64,000 nucleotides of DNA from an uncultured Lachnospiraceae bacterium (GTDB lineage: Bacteria; Bacillota; Clostridia; Lachnospirales; Lachnospiraceae), in assembly GCA_900316165.1 (NCBI GenBank), contig ONBW01000001.1, positions 24,403 to 88,402 on the forward strand, in the 5' to 3' direction. The number at the start of each line of letters is the position of its first letter. The stretch's first letter is position 1. The position numbers were made by a program, and so were the translations under genes. The notes beneath the pieces were generated by a model that was given only the letters and a program-made list of their open reading frames with translations, was not told where the DNA came from and ran no database searches. Positions 16,977 to 26,604 of this stretch are shown piece by piece.

Positions 16977-17858
16977 ATGAAAGAAAAAGTTTTAACAACC
17001 AAAAATAAGCATGCGATAGGAATCGCCTTCGTAATAGCGGACTCGTTTTTCTTTTCGCTGATGACACTTTTCGTAAGGCTCTCCGGTGTCCTGCCGACTA
17101 TGCAGAAGTGTTTTTTCAGGAACGCTTTTGCGGCAGTTATTGCGATTATCACGCTCGTCAGAAGTGACCAGAAGTTTCATATACAGAAGGGATCACTGCC
17201 TGGTCTTTTCGCGAGATCGATAACAGGCGGCCTCGGAATGATCCTGAATTTCTACGCTATCGACAGAATAGGTCTCGCCGACGCGAATATTTTGAACAAG
17301 ATGTCGCCGTTCTTTGCCATCATTGCCTCGATTTTTATCCTGAAGGAGATTCCGAAGAAGGCAGACTGGATCGCGGTCATCATCGCCTTTATAGGTGCGA
17401 TATTTATCATCAAGCCTTCAGCAAATGTGGCATCTCTCTACGCGCTCGCAGGTCTTTTGGGAGGCCTCGGAGCCGGAATTGCATATACCTATGTAAGAAA
17501 ATTAGGGCAGCAGGGCGAGAGAGGTCCGGTCATCGTGGCATTCTTCTCCGTCTTTACGAGCTGTCTCTGCCTTCCGTTCATGATCGCAGATTATCATCCG
17601 ATGAGCGGAATGCAGTGGATTTTCCTGATCTGTGCAGGTCTTGCGGCAGCAGGCGGACAGTTCACAGTTACAGCAGCCTACAAATATGCCCCTGCCAAAA
17701 ATATCTCAGTCTTTGACTACTCGCAGGTTATTTTTGCATCGATCTGGGGAGCAGCATTCTTCGGCGAGTTGCCGGATTATCTCTCAGTCATCGGTTACAT
17801 CATAGTCATTGGCTGCGCAGTTGCCCGCTGGGCATATCTGATGAAAACAGAGAAATAG
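16977..17858 (+). CDS. EamA-family (drug/metabolite) transporter
   Basis: 293 residues with about ten hydrophobic segments arranged as two EamA repeats; typical lines are FRNAFAAVIAI, SITGGLGMILNFYAIDRIGLADANIL and a second LDYSQVIFASIWGAAFFGELP-like segment (FDYSQVIFASIWGAAFFGEL). Substrate cannot be predicted. The start has no ribosome-binding site and lies directly at the predicted transcription start, so the mRNA may be leaderless. Confidence 0.88.
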   Translation: MKEKVLTTKNKHAIGIAFVIADSFFFSLMTLFVRLSGVLPTMQKCFFRNAFAAVIAIITLVRSDQKFHIQKGSLPGLFARSITGGLGMILNFYAIDRIGLADANILNKMSPFFAIIASIFILKEIPKKADWIAVIIAFIGAIFIIKPSANVASLYALAGLLGGLGAGIAYTYVRKLGQQGERGPVIVAFFSVFTSCLCLPFMIADYHPMSGMQWIFLICAGLAAAGGQFTVTAAYKYAPAKNISVFDYSQVIFASIWGAAFFGELPDYLSVIGYIIVIGCAVARWAYLMKTEK

Positions 17859-17870
17859 AAAGGAGACATT

Positions 17871-18095
17871 ATGAATCCATCAGCACTTTTTAAGCTCCAG
17901 GGAGCTTTTCAGAAATTCCAGGCGGCACATCCGAAGGTCGTATCTTATTTTTCAAGTGTGTTTGGAAATGGCATTCCTGAGGGAAGCGTTATAGAGTTAA
18001 CTGTTACGAAGCCGGGTGAGGAGCCTGTCACTACGAATATGAGAGTGACTCAGGACGACCTCGACCTGATGCAGACTTTAAAGGAAATGCACTAA
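17871..18095 (+). CDS. Small uncharacterised protein upstream of uvrB
   Basis: 74 residues with AGGAGA before the ATG: an amphipathic N-terminus ([26 protein letters not shown]) and a strand-rich C-terminus ([34 protein letters not shown]). No cysteines, no membrane segment. It lies 12 bp after the transporter and its stop overlaps the uvrB start by one base, so it is cotranscribed with both. I do not know its function. Confidence 0.7.
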   Translation: MNPSALFKLQGAFQKFQAAHPKVVSYFSSVFGNGIPEGSVIELTVTKPGEEPVTTNMRVTQDDLDLMQTLKEMH

Positions 18096-20161
18096 TGGAC
18101 AGATTCATTCTGCATTCGAAATATCAACCTACCGGCGACCAGCCGGAGGCTATCAAAGAATTAGTCGACGGCTTTAAAGAGGGCAATCAGTTCGAGACGC
18201 TTCTCGGTGTTACCGGTTCAGGTAAGACCTTTACGATGGCGAATGTCATTGCGGCGCTCAACAAGCCGACTCTTATAATGAGCCACAACAAGACTCTTGC
18301 AGGACAGCTCTACAGCGAGATGAAGGAATTTTTCCCGGAGAACGCTGTAGAGTATTTTGTCTCTTACTATGATTACTATCAGCCTGAGGCCTATGTGCCG
18401 CAGTCGGATACCTACATAGCGAAGGACTCTGCAGTAAACGATGAGATCGATAAGCTCCGTCTCTCTGCTACGGCTGCGCTCGCTGAGAGAAGAGATGTAA
18501 TAGTTGTAGCCTCTGTTTCCTGCATATACGGTATCGGAAGTCCTGACGACTATGAAAATCTGATGGTGTCTCTTCGTCCCGGTCAGGATAAGGACAGGGA
18601 TGAAGTCATCAAAGAACTCATAGAGATGCAGTATCTTAGAAACGACATGGATTTCAAGCGTGGTACTTTCAGGGTTCGCGGTGATACTCTGGAAGTGATC
18701 CCAGCGAATACGACTGACTACGCGTACCGTATCGAGTGGTTCGGCGACGAGATAGACCGGATAGTACAGACAGACCCGCTTACTGGAAAAGTACAGTACG
18801 AACTGAGTCACTGCGCTATTTTTCCGGCATCGCACTATGTAGTTCCGAAGGAGAGGATAGAGCGGGCCTGCCAGTCTATTGAGGCAGAACTGAAGGAGAG
18901 AGTGGATTTTTTTAAGGCGCATGACAAGCTCCTCGAGGCGCAGAGAATTGCCGAGAGGACGAACTTCGATGTCGAGATGCTGCGTGAGACAGGATTCTGT
19001 TCAGGAATAGAGAACTACTCGAGGCATATGACCGGGGCTAAGCCGGGCGAAGCACCGCAGTGTCTTATCGATTATTTCGGAAATGATTTTCTTACGATAA
19101 TAGACGAGAGCCACATCACTGTTCCACAGATCGGCGGTATGTACAATGGCGATAAGGCGAGAAAGACGACGCTTGTCGACTATGGATTCAGGCTTCCTTC
19201 GGCTCTCGATAACAGGCCGCTTTCATTCAGTGAGTGGGAGCAGAAAATAGACCAGCTGATGTTTGTGTCCGCCACACCGGGACACTATGAGGAGGAACAC
19301 GAGCTGCTACGTGCCGAGCAGGTTATAAGACCTACCGGACTCTTAGATCCATCGATTGATGTCCGCCCGACTGAGGGACAGATCGATGATCTCTATTCAG
19401 AGATTAAGAAGGAGACCGATGGACATCACAAGGTCCTTGTCACTACTCTTACGAAGAGGATGGCGGAGGATCTTACTGACTATCTGGTTCAGCTCGGAGT
19501 CAGGGTCAAATATCTGCATTCAGATATCGATACTCTTGAAAGAGCCGAGATCATCAGAGATCTGCGTCTAGATGTATTTGATGTCTTAGTCGGAATCAAC
19601 CTTCTTCGTGAGGGACTTGATATCCCTGAGATCACGCTCGTTGCTATTCTCGATGCGGATAAGGAGGGCTTCCTTCGTAACGAAACCTCACTTATCCAGA
19701 CTATCGGACGTGCAGCGAGAAATGACCATGGTCACGTAATCATGTACGCAGACACAGTCACTGAGTCGATGCAGAAAGCTATCGATGAGACGGAGCGTCG
19801 TAGAAAAATTCAGATGGCCTACAACGAGAAGCATCATATAACTCCGAAGACTATAGAGAAGGCAGTTCAGGATGTCATCGCTGTTTCAAAGCAGGTTGCT
19901 ACTGAGGAGAAGGATATGGAGAGGCAGCCTGAGGAGATGACAGTCGAAGAGCTGAAGAAGTATATCGAAAAAATCCGCGGCAAGATGGAGAAGGCAGCTG
20001 CCGATCTCAATTTTGAGGGAGCTGCCGAGTACCGTGACAGAATGATAGAGCTTAAAAATATGCTGCGGGATGAAGAGGTAGAAAACAGTGAAAGAAGCAA
20101 CACAGGAACTGACACCAAGAAAGTACATAAAAATAAGAGGGGCAAAGGTTCACAATCTTAA
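18095..20161 (+). CDS. uvrB: Excinuclease ABC subunit B
   Basis: 688 residues with the Walker [13 protein letters not shown], the beta-hairpin [18 protein letters not shown], helicase motifs ([23 protein letters not shown]) and a C-terminal UVR domain (about 630-660) for UvrC/UvrA contact. It verifies lesions in nucleotide excision repair. Its last 24 codons overlap the beginning of uvrA; the 35-residue basic tail after the UVR domain ([17 protein letters not shown]) owes part of its composition to that overlap. Confidence 0.97.
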   Translation: MDRFILHSKYQPTGDQPEAIKELVDGFKEGNQFETLLGVTGSGKTFTMANVIAALNKPTLIMSHNKTLAGQLYSEMKEFFPENAVEYFVSYYDYYQPEAYVPQSDTYIAKDSAVNDEIDKLRLSATAALAERRDVIVVASVSCIYGIGSPDDYENLMVSLRPGQDKDRDEVIKELIEMQYLRNDMDFKRGTFRVRGDTLEVIPANTTDYAYRIEWFGDEIDRIVQTDPLTGKVQYELSHCAIFPASHYVVPKERIERACQSIEAELKERVDFFKAHDKLLEAQRIAERTNFDVEMLRETGFCSGIENYSRHMTGAKPGEAPQCLIDYFGNDFLTIIDESHITVPQIGGMYNGDKARKTTLVDYGFRLPSALDNRPLSFSEWEQKIDQLMFVSATPGHYEEEHELLRAEQVIRPTGLLDPSIDVRPTEGQIDDLYSEIKKETDGHHKVLVTTLTKRMAEDLTDYLVQLGVRVKYLHSDIDTLERAEIIRDLRLDVFDVLVGINLLREGLDIPEITLVAILDADKEGFLRNETSLIQTIGRAARNDHGHVIMYADTVTESMQKAIDETERRRKIQMAYNEKHHITPKTIEKAVQDVIAVSKQVATEEKDMERQPEEMTVEELKKYIEKIRGKMEKAAADLNFEGAAEYRDRMIELKNMLRDEEVENSERSNTGTDTKKVHKNKRGKGSQS

Positions 20162-22934
20162 AAATATCGACCTCGATATTCCACGTGATTCGTTTACTGT
20201 TTTTACTGGACTTTCAGGATCGGGCAAGAGCTCGCTCGCTTTCGATACTATTTTTGCAGAGGGCCAGAGGAGATATATGGAGTCCCTCTCGAGCTATGCG
20301 AGACAGTTCTTGGGACAGATGGAAAAACCAGACGTCGATAAGATTGAGGGCCTCCCGCCTGCCATCTCTATTGACCAGAAATCTACCAATCACAACCCCA
20401 GGTCTACTGTCGGAACTGTGACGGAGATCTACGATTACCTGAGACTTCTCTACGCGAGATGCGGAATTCCACACTGTCCGAAGTGCGGCCGTCCTATTTT
20501 TAAACAGACTGTTGACCAGATGTGTGACCAGATAAAAAAGCTGCCGGAGAAGACCAGGTTTCAGGTGCTCTCTCCTGTCGTAAGAGGCAGAAAGGGCGCG
20601 CAGGAGAAGCTCTTCGAAAGAGCCAGAAAGAGCGGCTATGTCAGAGTCATTGTAGACGGCGATCTATATGATTTGAATGAGGACATTAAGCTTAACAAAA
20701 ATCAGAAGCACAATATCGAGATAGTTGTCGACCGTCTCGCGATGAAAGAGGGGATTGATGCCAGACTTACAGGCTCAATCGAAAACGCCTTAAAGCTCTC
20801 AGGTGGTCTTGTGATAATCGATGTCATAGGCGGCGAGCCGATGCGTTTTTCAGAGAGCTATTCCTGTCCTTATGACGGTACCTCAATCGATGAGATAGAG
20901 CCCAGAACTTTTTCATTCAACAATCCGTTCGGTGCCTGCCCTGAGTGTTTTGGCCTCGGCGTCAAGAGAGAGTTTGACGAGAGGCTGATGATCCCTGATG
21001 AAAGTCTCTCTTTTAATCAGGGAGCAGTTCAGGTGATTGGCTGGCAGAACTCTAAGGATAAAAAGAGCTATTCGCACGCTCTTCTTGAGGCTCTCGCGAA
21101 GGAGTACGGCTTTTCACTCGATACTCCTTACAAGGATCTGCCTGCTGATATCAAGGATATGTTCCTGCACGGTTCAGACAGGACCGTAAAGGTTTCTTAT
21201 TCAGGACGCTGGTCTACAGGCGTCTACGATGTGCAGTTTGAGGGTCTTATAGAAAATACGAAGCGCAGATACCGCGAGACCAGTTCGGATTCAGCGAAGG
21301 CTATGTTCGAGGAGTATATGCAGATCACTCCGTGCCCTGCCTGCCATGGACAGAGACTTAAGCCTGAGGCTCTTGCGGTCACTGTCGCTGATAAAAATAT
21401 CTACGAGATGACGACGATGTCGATTAAGGATCTCCGGAAGTTTTTGGACGAGATGCAGCTTAGCGAGCAGCAGATGCAGATCGGCCGTCTGGTGCTTCGC
21501 GAGATAAAGGCGAGAGTCAAGTTCTTAGACGATGTAGGACTCGACTACCTCTCACTAGCAAGAGCGACTGCTTCTCTTTCTGGCGGCGAGACTCAGAGAA
21601 TCAGGCTTGCGACTCAGATCGGTTCAGGTCTCGTAGGTGTCGCATATATCCTCGATGAGCCTTCTATCGGTCTGCACCAGAGAGATAACGATAAGCTTTT
21701 GGCTTCTCTTAAAGGCCTTAGAGATTTGGGCAATACTCTTATCGTAGTTGAGCACGATGAGGATACGATGAGGGCTGCGGATTTCTTAGTAGATATCGGA
21801 CCGGGTGCCGGTGAGCACGGCGGACAGGTAGTTGTCGCTGGTACTCCTGAGGAGGTCGAGGCCTGTCCTGAGTCACTTACTGGTCAGTATCTCTCTGGCA
21901 AGAAAAAAATCCCTGTTCCCGATGTCAGAAGAAAGCCGACCGGCTATATCACGATTAAGGGTGCCCGCGAGCACAACCTCAAGAATATCGATGTGAAGAT
22001 TCCTCTTGGAATCATGACTGTGGTAACCGGTGTTTCTGGTTCTGGAAAGTCGTCTCTTATTAACGAGATTCTCTACAAGACTCTTGCCAGAGATTTGAAC
22101 AGAGCGAGAACTATTCCTGGAGACTGCGATGGCATTGAGGGCATCGATCAGCTGGACAAAATTATCGATATCGACCAGTCACCTATCGGCAGAACTCCGC
22201 GGTCCAATCCTGCAACCTACACAGGAGTATTCGACCTGATAAGAGATTTGTTTGCGGCGACTCCAGATGCGAAGGCGCGCGGCTATTCGAAGGGCAGATT
22301 CTCCTTCAATGTCAAGGGTGGCCGTTGCGAGGCCTGCGGTGGTGACGGTATCAAGAAAATCGAGATGCACTTCCTTCCTGACGTGTATGTGCCTTGCGAG
22401 GTCTGCCACGGAAAGAGATACAACCGTGAGACACTCGAGGTCAAGTACAAGGGTAAGTCGATCTACGATGTTCTCGATATGACTGTCGAGGAGGCCGTAA
22501 AGTTCTTCGAACCGGTGCCTTCGATTTTTAGAAAAATAAAAACTCTGATGGACGTTGGATTAGGCTACATAAAGCTCGGCCAGCCTTCGACTGAGCTCTC
22601 CGGTGGTGAGGCTCAGAGAATCAAGCTTGCCACTGAGCTTTCGAGACGCGGTACCGGAAAGACTATCTATGTACTCGACGAGCCTACGACTGGCCTTCAC
22701 TTTGAGGATGTAAGAAAGCTCGTGCTGATTCTCCGTGAGCTCTCTGAAAGTGGTAATACTGTTGTCGTTATCGAGCATAATCTCGATGTCATTAAGACGG
22801 CTGACTACATTATTGACCTGGGTCCGGAGGGCGGTGATGGCGGCGGTACTGTAATTGCCACCGGCACACCTGAGGAGATCTGCAGGGTGAAGAAGAGCTA
22901 CACGGGACAGTACTTGAAGAAATATCTGAAGTGA
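20088..22934 (+). CDS. uvrA: Excinuclease ABC subunit A
   Basis: 948 residues, two ABC ATPase modules ([14 protein letters not shown] near the start, [13 protein letters not shown] in the second half), two LSGGE signatures and zinc-finger cysteines ([12 protein letters not shown]...CEVCHG). It finds DNA damage with UvrB. The start is the GTG at 20088 with GAGG upstream, since the family-conserved [17 protein letters not shown] begins 12 residues later and no ATG is available. This places 74 bp of uvrA inside uvrB in another frame. Confidence 0.96.
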   Translation: MKEATQELTPRKYIKIRGAKVHNLKNIDLDIPRDSFTVFTGLSGSGKSSLAFDTIFAEGQRRYMESLSSYARQFLGQMEKPDVDKIEGLPPAISIDQKSTNHNPRSTVGTVTEIYDYLRLLYARCGIPHCPKCGRPIFKQTVDQMCDQIKKLPEKTRFQVLSPVVRGRKGAQEKLFERARKSGYVRVIVDGDLYDLNEDIKLNKNQKHNIEIVVDRLAMKEGIDARLTGSIENALKLSGGLVIIDVIGGEPMRFSESYSCPYDGTSIDEIEPRTFSFNNPFGACPECFGLGVKREFDERLMIPDESLSFNQGAVQVIGWQNSKDKKSYSHALLEALAKEYGFSLDTPYKDLPADIKDMFLHGSDRTVKVSYSGRWSTGVYDVQFEGLIENTKRRYRETSSDSAKAMFEEYMQITPCPACHGQRLKPEALAVTVADKNIYEMTTMSIKDLRKFLDEMQLSEQQMQIGRLVLREIKARVKFLDDVGLDYLSLARATASLSGGETQRIRLATQIGSGLVGVAYILDEPSIGLHQRDNDKLLASLKGLRDLGNTLIVVEHDEDTMRAADFLVDIGPGAGEHGGQVVVAGTPEEVEACPESLTGQYLSGKKKIPVPDVRRKPTGYITIKGAREHNLKNIDVKIPLGIMTVVTGVSGSGKSSLINEILYKTLARDLNRARTIPGDCDGIEGIDQLDKIIDIDQSPIGRTPRSNPATYTGVFDLIRDLFAATPDAKARGYSKGRFSFNVKGGRCEACGGDGIKKIEMHFLPDVYVPCEVCHGKRYNRETLEVKYKGKSIYDVLDMTVEEAVKFFEPVPSIFRKIKTLMDVGLGYIKLGQPSTELSGGEAQRIKLATELSRRGTGKTIYVLDEPTTGLHFEDVRKLVLILRELSESGNTVVVIEHNLDVIKTADYIIDLGPEGGDGGGTVIATGTPEEICRVKKSYTGQYLKKYLK

Positions 22935-23036
22935 TGATGACATTTTTGCGGCCTGCTATAGAGAAAGTCGATAGAGAAGCAAAAAATCTGCCTATTTTTT
23001 ATGCCTATAGAAATTAAAATTTGTACTCTTTGAGAC

Positions 23037-23064
23037 TTGAAAAAGCTAAATTTTCCGCTATAAT
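23037..23064 (+). promoter_or_regulatory. Promoter of mreB
   Basis: TTGAAA (23037-23042), 16 bp, TATAAT (23059-23064). The 70-base leader includes a short ACGAA/TTCGT hairpin followed by T residues (about 23093-23110), which could be a weak attenuator. Upstream (22978-23003) an AT-rich hairpin may end the uvrA transcript. Confidence 0.6.
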
Positions 23065-23137
23065 ATTTTATGTATGTTCTGAAATAGAGAATTACGAAGT
23101 TTTTCGTTTTTAATAGATAGGAAGGGAGCCCTACAGC

Positions 23138-24139
23138 ATGGCTGCAACAGATATTGGAATTGATTTAGGAACCGCCAGCATTCTGGTTTATTTAAAGGGA
23201 AAGGGAGTAGTCTTAAAGGAACCATCAGTCGTAGCATTCGACCGTGACACGAACAAAATTAAAGCAATCGGAGAAGAGGCCCGCCTTATGCTCGGCCGTA
23301 CTCCTGGTAATATCGTGGCAGTCCGCCCTCTTCGTCAGGGTGTTATCTCAGATTACACTGTCACTGAGAAGATGATCAAGTACTTCATCCAGAAGGCACT
23401 TGGAAAGAGAAGCTACAGAAAGCCACGTATCTCAGTCTGCGTTCCTTCAGGTGTTACTGAGGTTGAGAAGCGTGCCGTTGAGGATGCTGCCTATGCAGCA
23501 GGCGCCCGTGAGGTATTTATCATCGAGGAGCCTATCGCCGCAGCTATCGGCGCCGGGATCGACATCAGCCGTCCTTGCGGTAATATGATCGTAGATATCG
23601 GTGGTGGTACAGCAGATATCGCTGTTATCTCACTTGGCGGATCTGTAGTATCTACCTCTATCAAGGTTGCCGGCGATAATTTCGACGAGGCCCTTGTCAG
23701 ATACATGAGAAAGAAGCATAACCTCCTGATCGGTGAGAGAACCGCAGAGGATATGAAGATTAATATCGGAACCTGCTACCCGCTGACTACTCCGGAGACC
23801 ATGAACGTCCGTGGAAGAAACCTCGTTACAGGACTTCCAAAGACCATCGAAGTTTCATCAGAGGAGACAGAGGAAGCACTTCGTGAGCCAACAGCTCAGA
23901 TCGTAGAGGCTGTTCACTCAGTTCTCGAGAAGACACCTCCAGAACTTGCAGCTGATGTCGCTGACAGAGGTATTATCCTTACAGGAGGCGGCTCACTGCT
24001 CCGTGGTCTCGAGGAGCTTATGGTGGAGCGCACCGGAATCAATACTATGACAGCTGAGGATCCGATGACCTGCGTAGCTATCGGAACCGGAAAGTATGTC
24101 GAGTTCATGGCAGGAAATCACGACCTCTCACAGGTGTGA
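23138..24139 (+). CDS. mreB: Rod-shape protein MreB (MreB/Mbl family)
   Basis: 333 residues of the bacterial actin fold: phosphate-1 loop DIGIDLGTASILVYL, connect region, phosphate-2 IVDIGGGTADIAVISLGG, adenosine loop GIILTGGGSLLRGL. It polymerises at the membrane and directs wall synthesis together with RodA and PBPs. There is no mreC or mreD next to it, so it is one of the stand-alone MreB/Mbl copies common in Firmicutes. Confidence 0.93.
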   Translation: MAATDIGIDLGTASILVYLKGKGVVLKEPSVVAFDRDTNKIKAIGEEARLMLGRTPGNIVAVRPLRQGVISDYTVTEKMIKYFIQKALGKRSYRKPRISVCVPSGVTEVEKRAVEDAAYAAGAREVFIIEEPIAAAIGAGIDISRPCGNMIVDIGGGTADIAVISLGGSVVSTSIKVAGDNFDEALVRYMRKKHNLLIGERTAEDMKINIGTCYPLTTPETMNVRGRNLVTGLPKTIEVSSEETEEALREPTAQIVEAVHSVLEKTPPELAADVADRGIILTGGGSLLRGLEELMVERTGINTMTAEDPMTCVAIGTGKYVEFMAGNHDLSQV

Positions 24140-24168
24140 TTAAATGATCTTTTGACAGGAGCTGTGTT

Positions 24169-25866
24169 ATGAAATATTCGTTCCTAAAGAGATGTATATC
24201 GTTTATTATGACGGCTGCTTTGGCAGTCGTCATTTCTATACCCGCAGATGCTTCCACTACAGTAAGAAATGCTTCGTGGGGGGATCTGACATCCATAGAA
24301 CAGCCGATGTACAATCATCTGGTGAGTGAGCTGGAGAGAATCGTAAGTAAGGGAGGCTCTACAGAAATCACTTTTGACGGTCTGCAGTTTGATACTGATG
24401 ATATCTCTGGCGATAAAGTGAATGCAGGAATTCTCTGGGACGATATCTATACCTGGGTATCGTTCAATCATCCGGAGCTTTTATTTTTTGAAGAAATAAA
24501 TCCTGATGATCAGGATGCCAGCGATATGACGGTAGGGCCCACTTCTTTTTCTGTAAAAATAGGCGTTGACAAAAAATACAGAGGTTCTGATGAGTATACG
24601 CTGAGCACGAATGCGGCTTCCATAGCTTCTTCTGCAAAAAGTACCGCAGATGCAGTTATTTCAAAGAATTTAAATAAAGGGACCTACGATACTATAAAGG
24701 CCTATGCCGACTGGATCGCAGATAACGTCAGCTATGATCATAGCGCAGCAAGGCTGTCGGCGTCAGAGATAACAGATAACTCACCATGGAATGCTATTTC
24801 AGTTTTTGATAACGATTCTTCTACGAATGTTGTCTGCGAGGGCTATGCCAAGGCTTTCCAATACCTGATGGACAACACTCCACGTTTTGTATCCACAGGC
24901 ATCACTTCAAAAATTGTCACAAGCACAGTGCCTGTTACAAACGGCAGCAGTTCTGCAGTCTCCGGTTCTTCGATAGGAGTCGATGACGAAACAACCGGAC
25001 ACATGTGGAACGTCGTTACTATAAACGGCAAAAATTATCTGGTAGATGTGACCTGGTATGACACTGATTCAGCTGTGCCATACAGGACGAAGTATCTGCT
25101 GGGAGGAGAAGATGCCGCAGAATCAGATGATACGAAACTCCATGAATATGATGCCCCGACAAAAGAGTTTTATTCGTATGATGAACTGGAGCTCTCTGAG
25201 ACAGCATACGACAAATCGAGCACAGATCCGGTAACACCTGGAAATTCAGGGAATACTGGAAATACAGGCAACACCGGAACTAATACAGGTAACACCGGAA
25301 GCACATCATCAGGAAGTTCGGCTGGAAATACATCTTCAGGAAGTACAACAGGAAATACATCCTCTGGCAGCACCACCGGAAATTCAAGTACTTCAAACGA
25401 TACAGGAATTAACACTCCGGTAAGTTTCAACACCTCTGGTGCGCAGATAGGTGGCAATCAGGTGGTGTCAACGACAATCACCTATACAGCACCGCAGACA
25501 GGCGATACCTCATACCCTTTTGCTGACACCTACGATGAGACAGAATCAGAGACAGAGCAGACTGCACAGATAGCCTCAGTAGAGAGCAAGAAGGGCAGTG
25601 TAACCTCAGTTTCAGCTGGAAGCAAAAAGCTTACTATAAAGTTCAAGAAGGTTTCTGTAAGTGGAAAAACAGTGAAGTACCAGGTCGCCTTAAAGCAGTC
25701 GACCGCAAAGAGCTGGAAGAAATCGTATGTCTCATCTACAAAGAAGACATTCAGCGGCCTTAAGAAGGGAAAAACCTACTGGGTCAGTGTCCGTCCGTAC
25801 ATCACGGTAGACGGAAGTGAGTATTTCGGCCAATGGTCAAAGACACTGGCTAAGAAAGTGAAATGA
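24169..25866 (+). CDS. Secreted transglutaminase-like protein with Gly/Ser/Thr linker and Fn3-like end
   Basis: 565 residues. A signal peptide (about 1-28, ending PADAS) is followed by a transglutaminase-like cysteine peptidase fold: KAYADWIADNVSYDH, then the Cys-His-Asp triad in VCEGYAKA, GHMWNVV and LVDVTW. A linker (about 355-410) is made of repeated NTGNTG and SSGSTTGNT units. The last ~95 residues form a Lys-rich fibronectin-III-like domain (KLTIKFKKVSVSGKTVKYQVAL...YWVSVRPY). It probably acts on the cell surface as a peptidase or crosslinker. It follows mreB by 30 bp. Its 3' end overlaps yigZ by 17 bp, tail to tail. Confidence 0.85.
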   Translation: MKYSFLKRCISFIMTAALAVVISIPADASTTVRNASWGDLTSIEQPMYNHLVSELERIVSKGGSTEITFDGLQFDTDDISGDKVNAGILWDDIYTWVSFNHPELLFFEEINPDDQDASDMTVGPTSFSVKIGVDKKYRGSDEYTLSTNAASIASSAKSTADAVISKNLNKGTYDTIKAYADWIADNVSYDHSAARLSASEITDNSPWNAISVFDNDSSTNVVCEGYAKAFQYLMDNTPRFVSTGITSKIVTSTVPVTNGSSSAVSGSSIGVDDETTGHMWNVVTINGKNYLVDVTWYDTDSAVPYRTKYLLGGEDAAESDDTKLHEYDAPTKEFYSYDELELSETAYDKSSTDPVTPGNSGNTGNTGNTGTNTGNTGSTSSGSSAGNTSSGSTTGNTSSGSTTGNSSTSNDTGINTPVSFNTSGAQIGGNQVVSTTITYTAPQTGDTSYPFADTYDETESETEQTAQIASVESKKGSVTSVSAGSKKLTIKFKKVSVSGKTVKYQVALKQSTAKSWKKSYVSSTKKTFSGLKKGKTYWVSVRPYITVDGSEYFGQWSKTLAKKVK

Positions 25867-26482
25867 CCTCCTCATCCACAAGACCATAGGAGACCTCGTC
25901 GCCCCATTCGGGAGAAGCTTTTCCGGCAGTGATCTCAGCAAGCTGTTTATCAGTCAGGGCTTTGAGATCTGAAGGAACCATTAAATGAACAGTGACCGCA
26001 GACCCGTATTCGATACCGGTCTGCGGTATTTTTTTCTCATTGAAAAAATAACCGGCTTTGCCATAATCGTTGTAATCGAGAGTTACTGAAAGCGGAAAGC
26101 CTTTGAGGATTTCCATAAGTATGGCGTCATCAACTGCCTCGGAGGCAGCAGTGCTGTAGGCACGGGTCAGACCACCTGTACCTAAAAGAGTTCCACCAAA
26201 ATAGCGGACTACAGCTATAAGGCAGTGCTCTAATTCTCTGTGAGTCAGCACGTCAGCGATAGGATGGCCGGCAGTGCCCTGCGGCTCGCCGTCATCAGAC
26301 GAACGCAGGACGCCGTCTATCTGCCAGGCGAAGCAGACGTGTCTGGCGTTATAGTGCTCCTTCCTGAGAGCGTTTATTTGATTAGAAGCTTCTTCGGGTG
26401 AAGAGACATCTAAGACATATCCGAGGAAGCGCGACTTCTTCTCATCGTATTCACTGTTACCGGTCCTGGTGATCCTATACAT
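25850..26482 (-). CDS. yigZ: YigZ family protein (IMPACT N-terminal domain)
   Basis: 210 residues with KSRFLGY, ARHVCFAW and the signature DDGEPQGTAGHPI, followed by AVVRYFGGTLLGTGGL. The family is related to eukaryotic IMPACT; its bacterial role is unclear. I start at the second ATG (26482) because GGAG lies 6 bases before it; the earlier ATG (26497) sits inside a hairpin that would have no ribosome site. The gene is convergent with the transglutaminase-like gene and divergent from the PBP gene. Confidence 0.9.
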   Translation of the reverse strand: MYRITRTGNSEYDEKKSRFLGYVLDVSSPEEASNQINALRKEHYNARHVCFAWQIDGVLRSSDDGEPQGTAGHPIADVLTHRELEHCLIAVVRYFGGTLLGTGGLTRAYSTAASEAVDDAILMEILKGFPLSVTLDYNDYGKAGYFFNEKKIPQTGIEYGSAVTVHLMVPSDLKALTDKQLAEITAGKASPEWGDEVSYGLVDEEVISLS

Positions 26483-26492
26483 ACTAAACTCC

Positions 26493-26518
26493 AGCATATC
26501 TATTGAAAATGATATGCT
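26493..26518 (-). promoter_or_regulatory. Hairpin directly before the yigZ ribosome-binding site
   Basis: AGCATATC (26493-26500) and GATATGCT (26511-26518) are perfect inverted repeats around a 10-base loop. On the yigZ mRNA the hairpin ends right at GGAG. It could be an operator or a leader structure. Confidence 0.5.
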
Positions 26519-26549
26519 TTATTATACCTGATTTTTCTGCTATAATAAA
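26518..26549. promoter_or_regulatory. Symmetric divergent promoter for yigZ and the PBP gene
   Basis: The arms TTTATTATA (26518-26526) and TATAATAAA (26541-26549) are exact reverse complements. Read rightward they give TTTATT-17 bp-TATAAT; read leftward exactly the same. Each strand's -10 is therefore the other strand's -35. Confidence 0.6.
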
Positions 26550-26604
26550 GAGTCAGCACGGGCCTTAAGGACCAGTAACAAGCCACTGCATAAAGGAACC
26601 AGGA

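Noticed and set aside
18218-18922. A 234-codon minus-strand frame
   Set aside because: Shadow of uvrB with no coding signals of its own.
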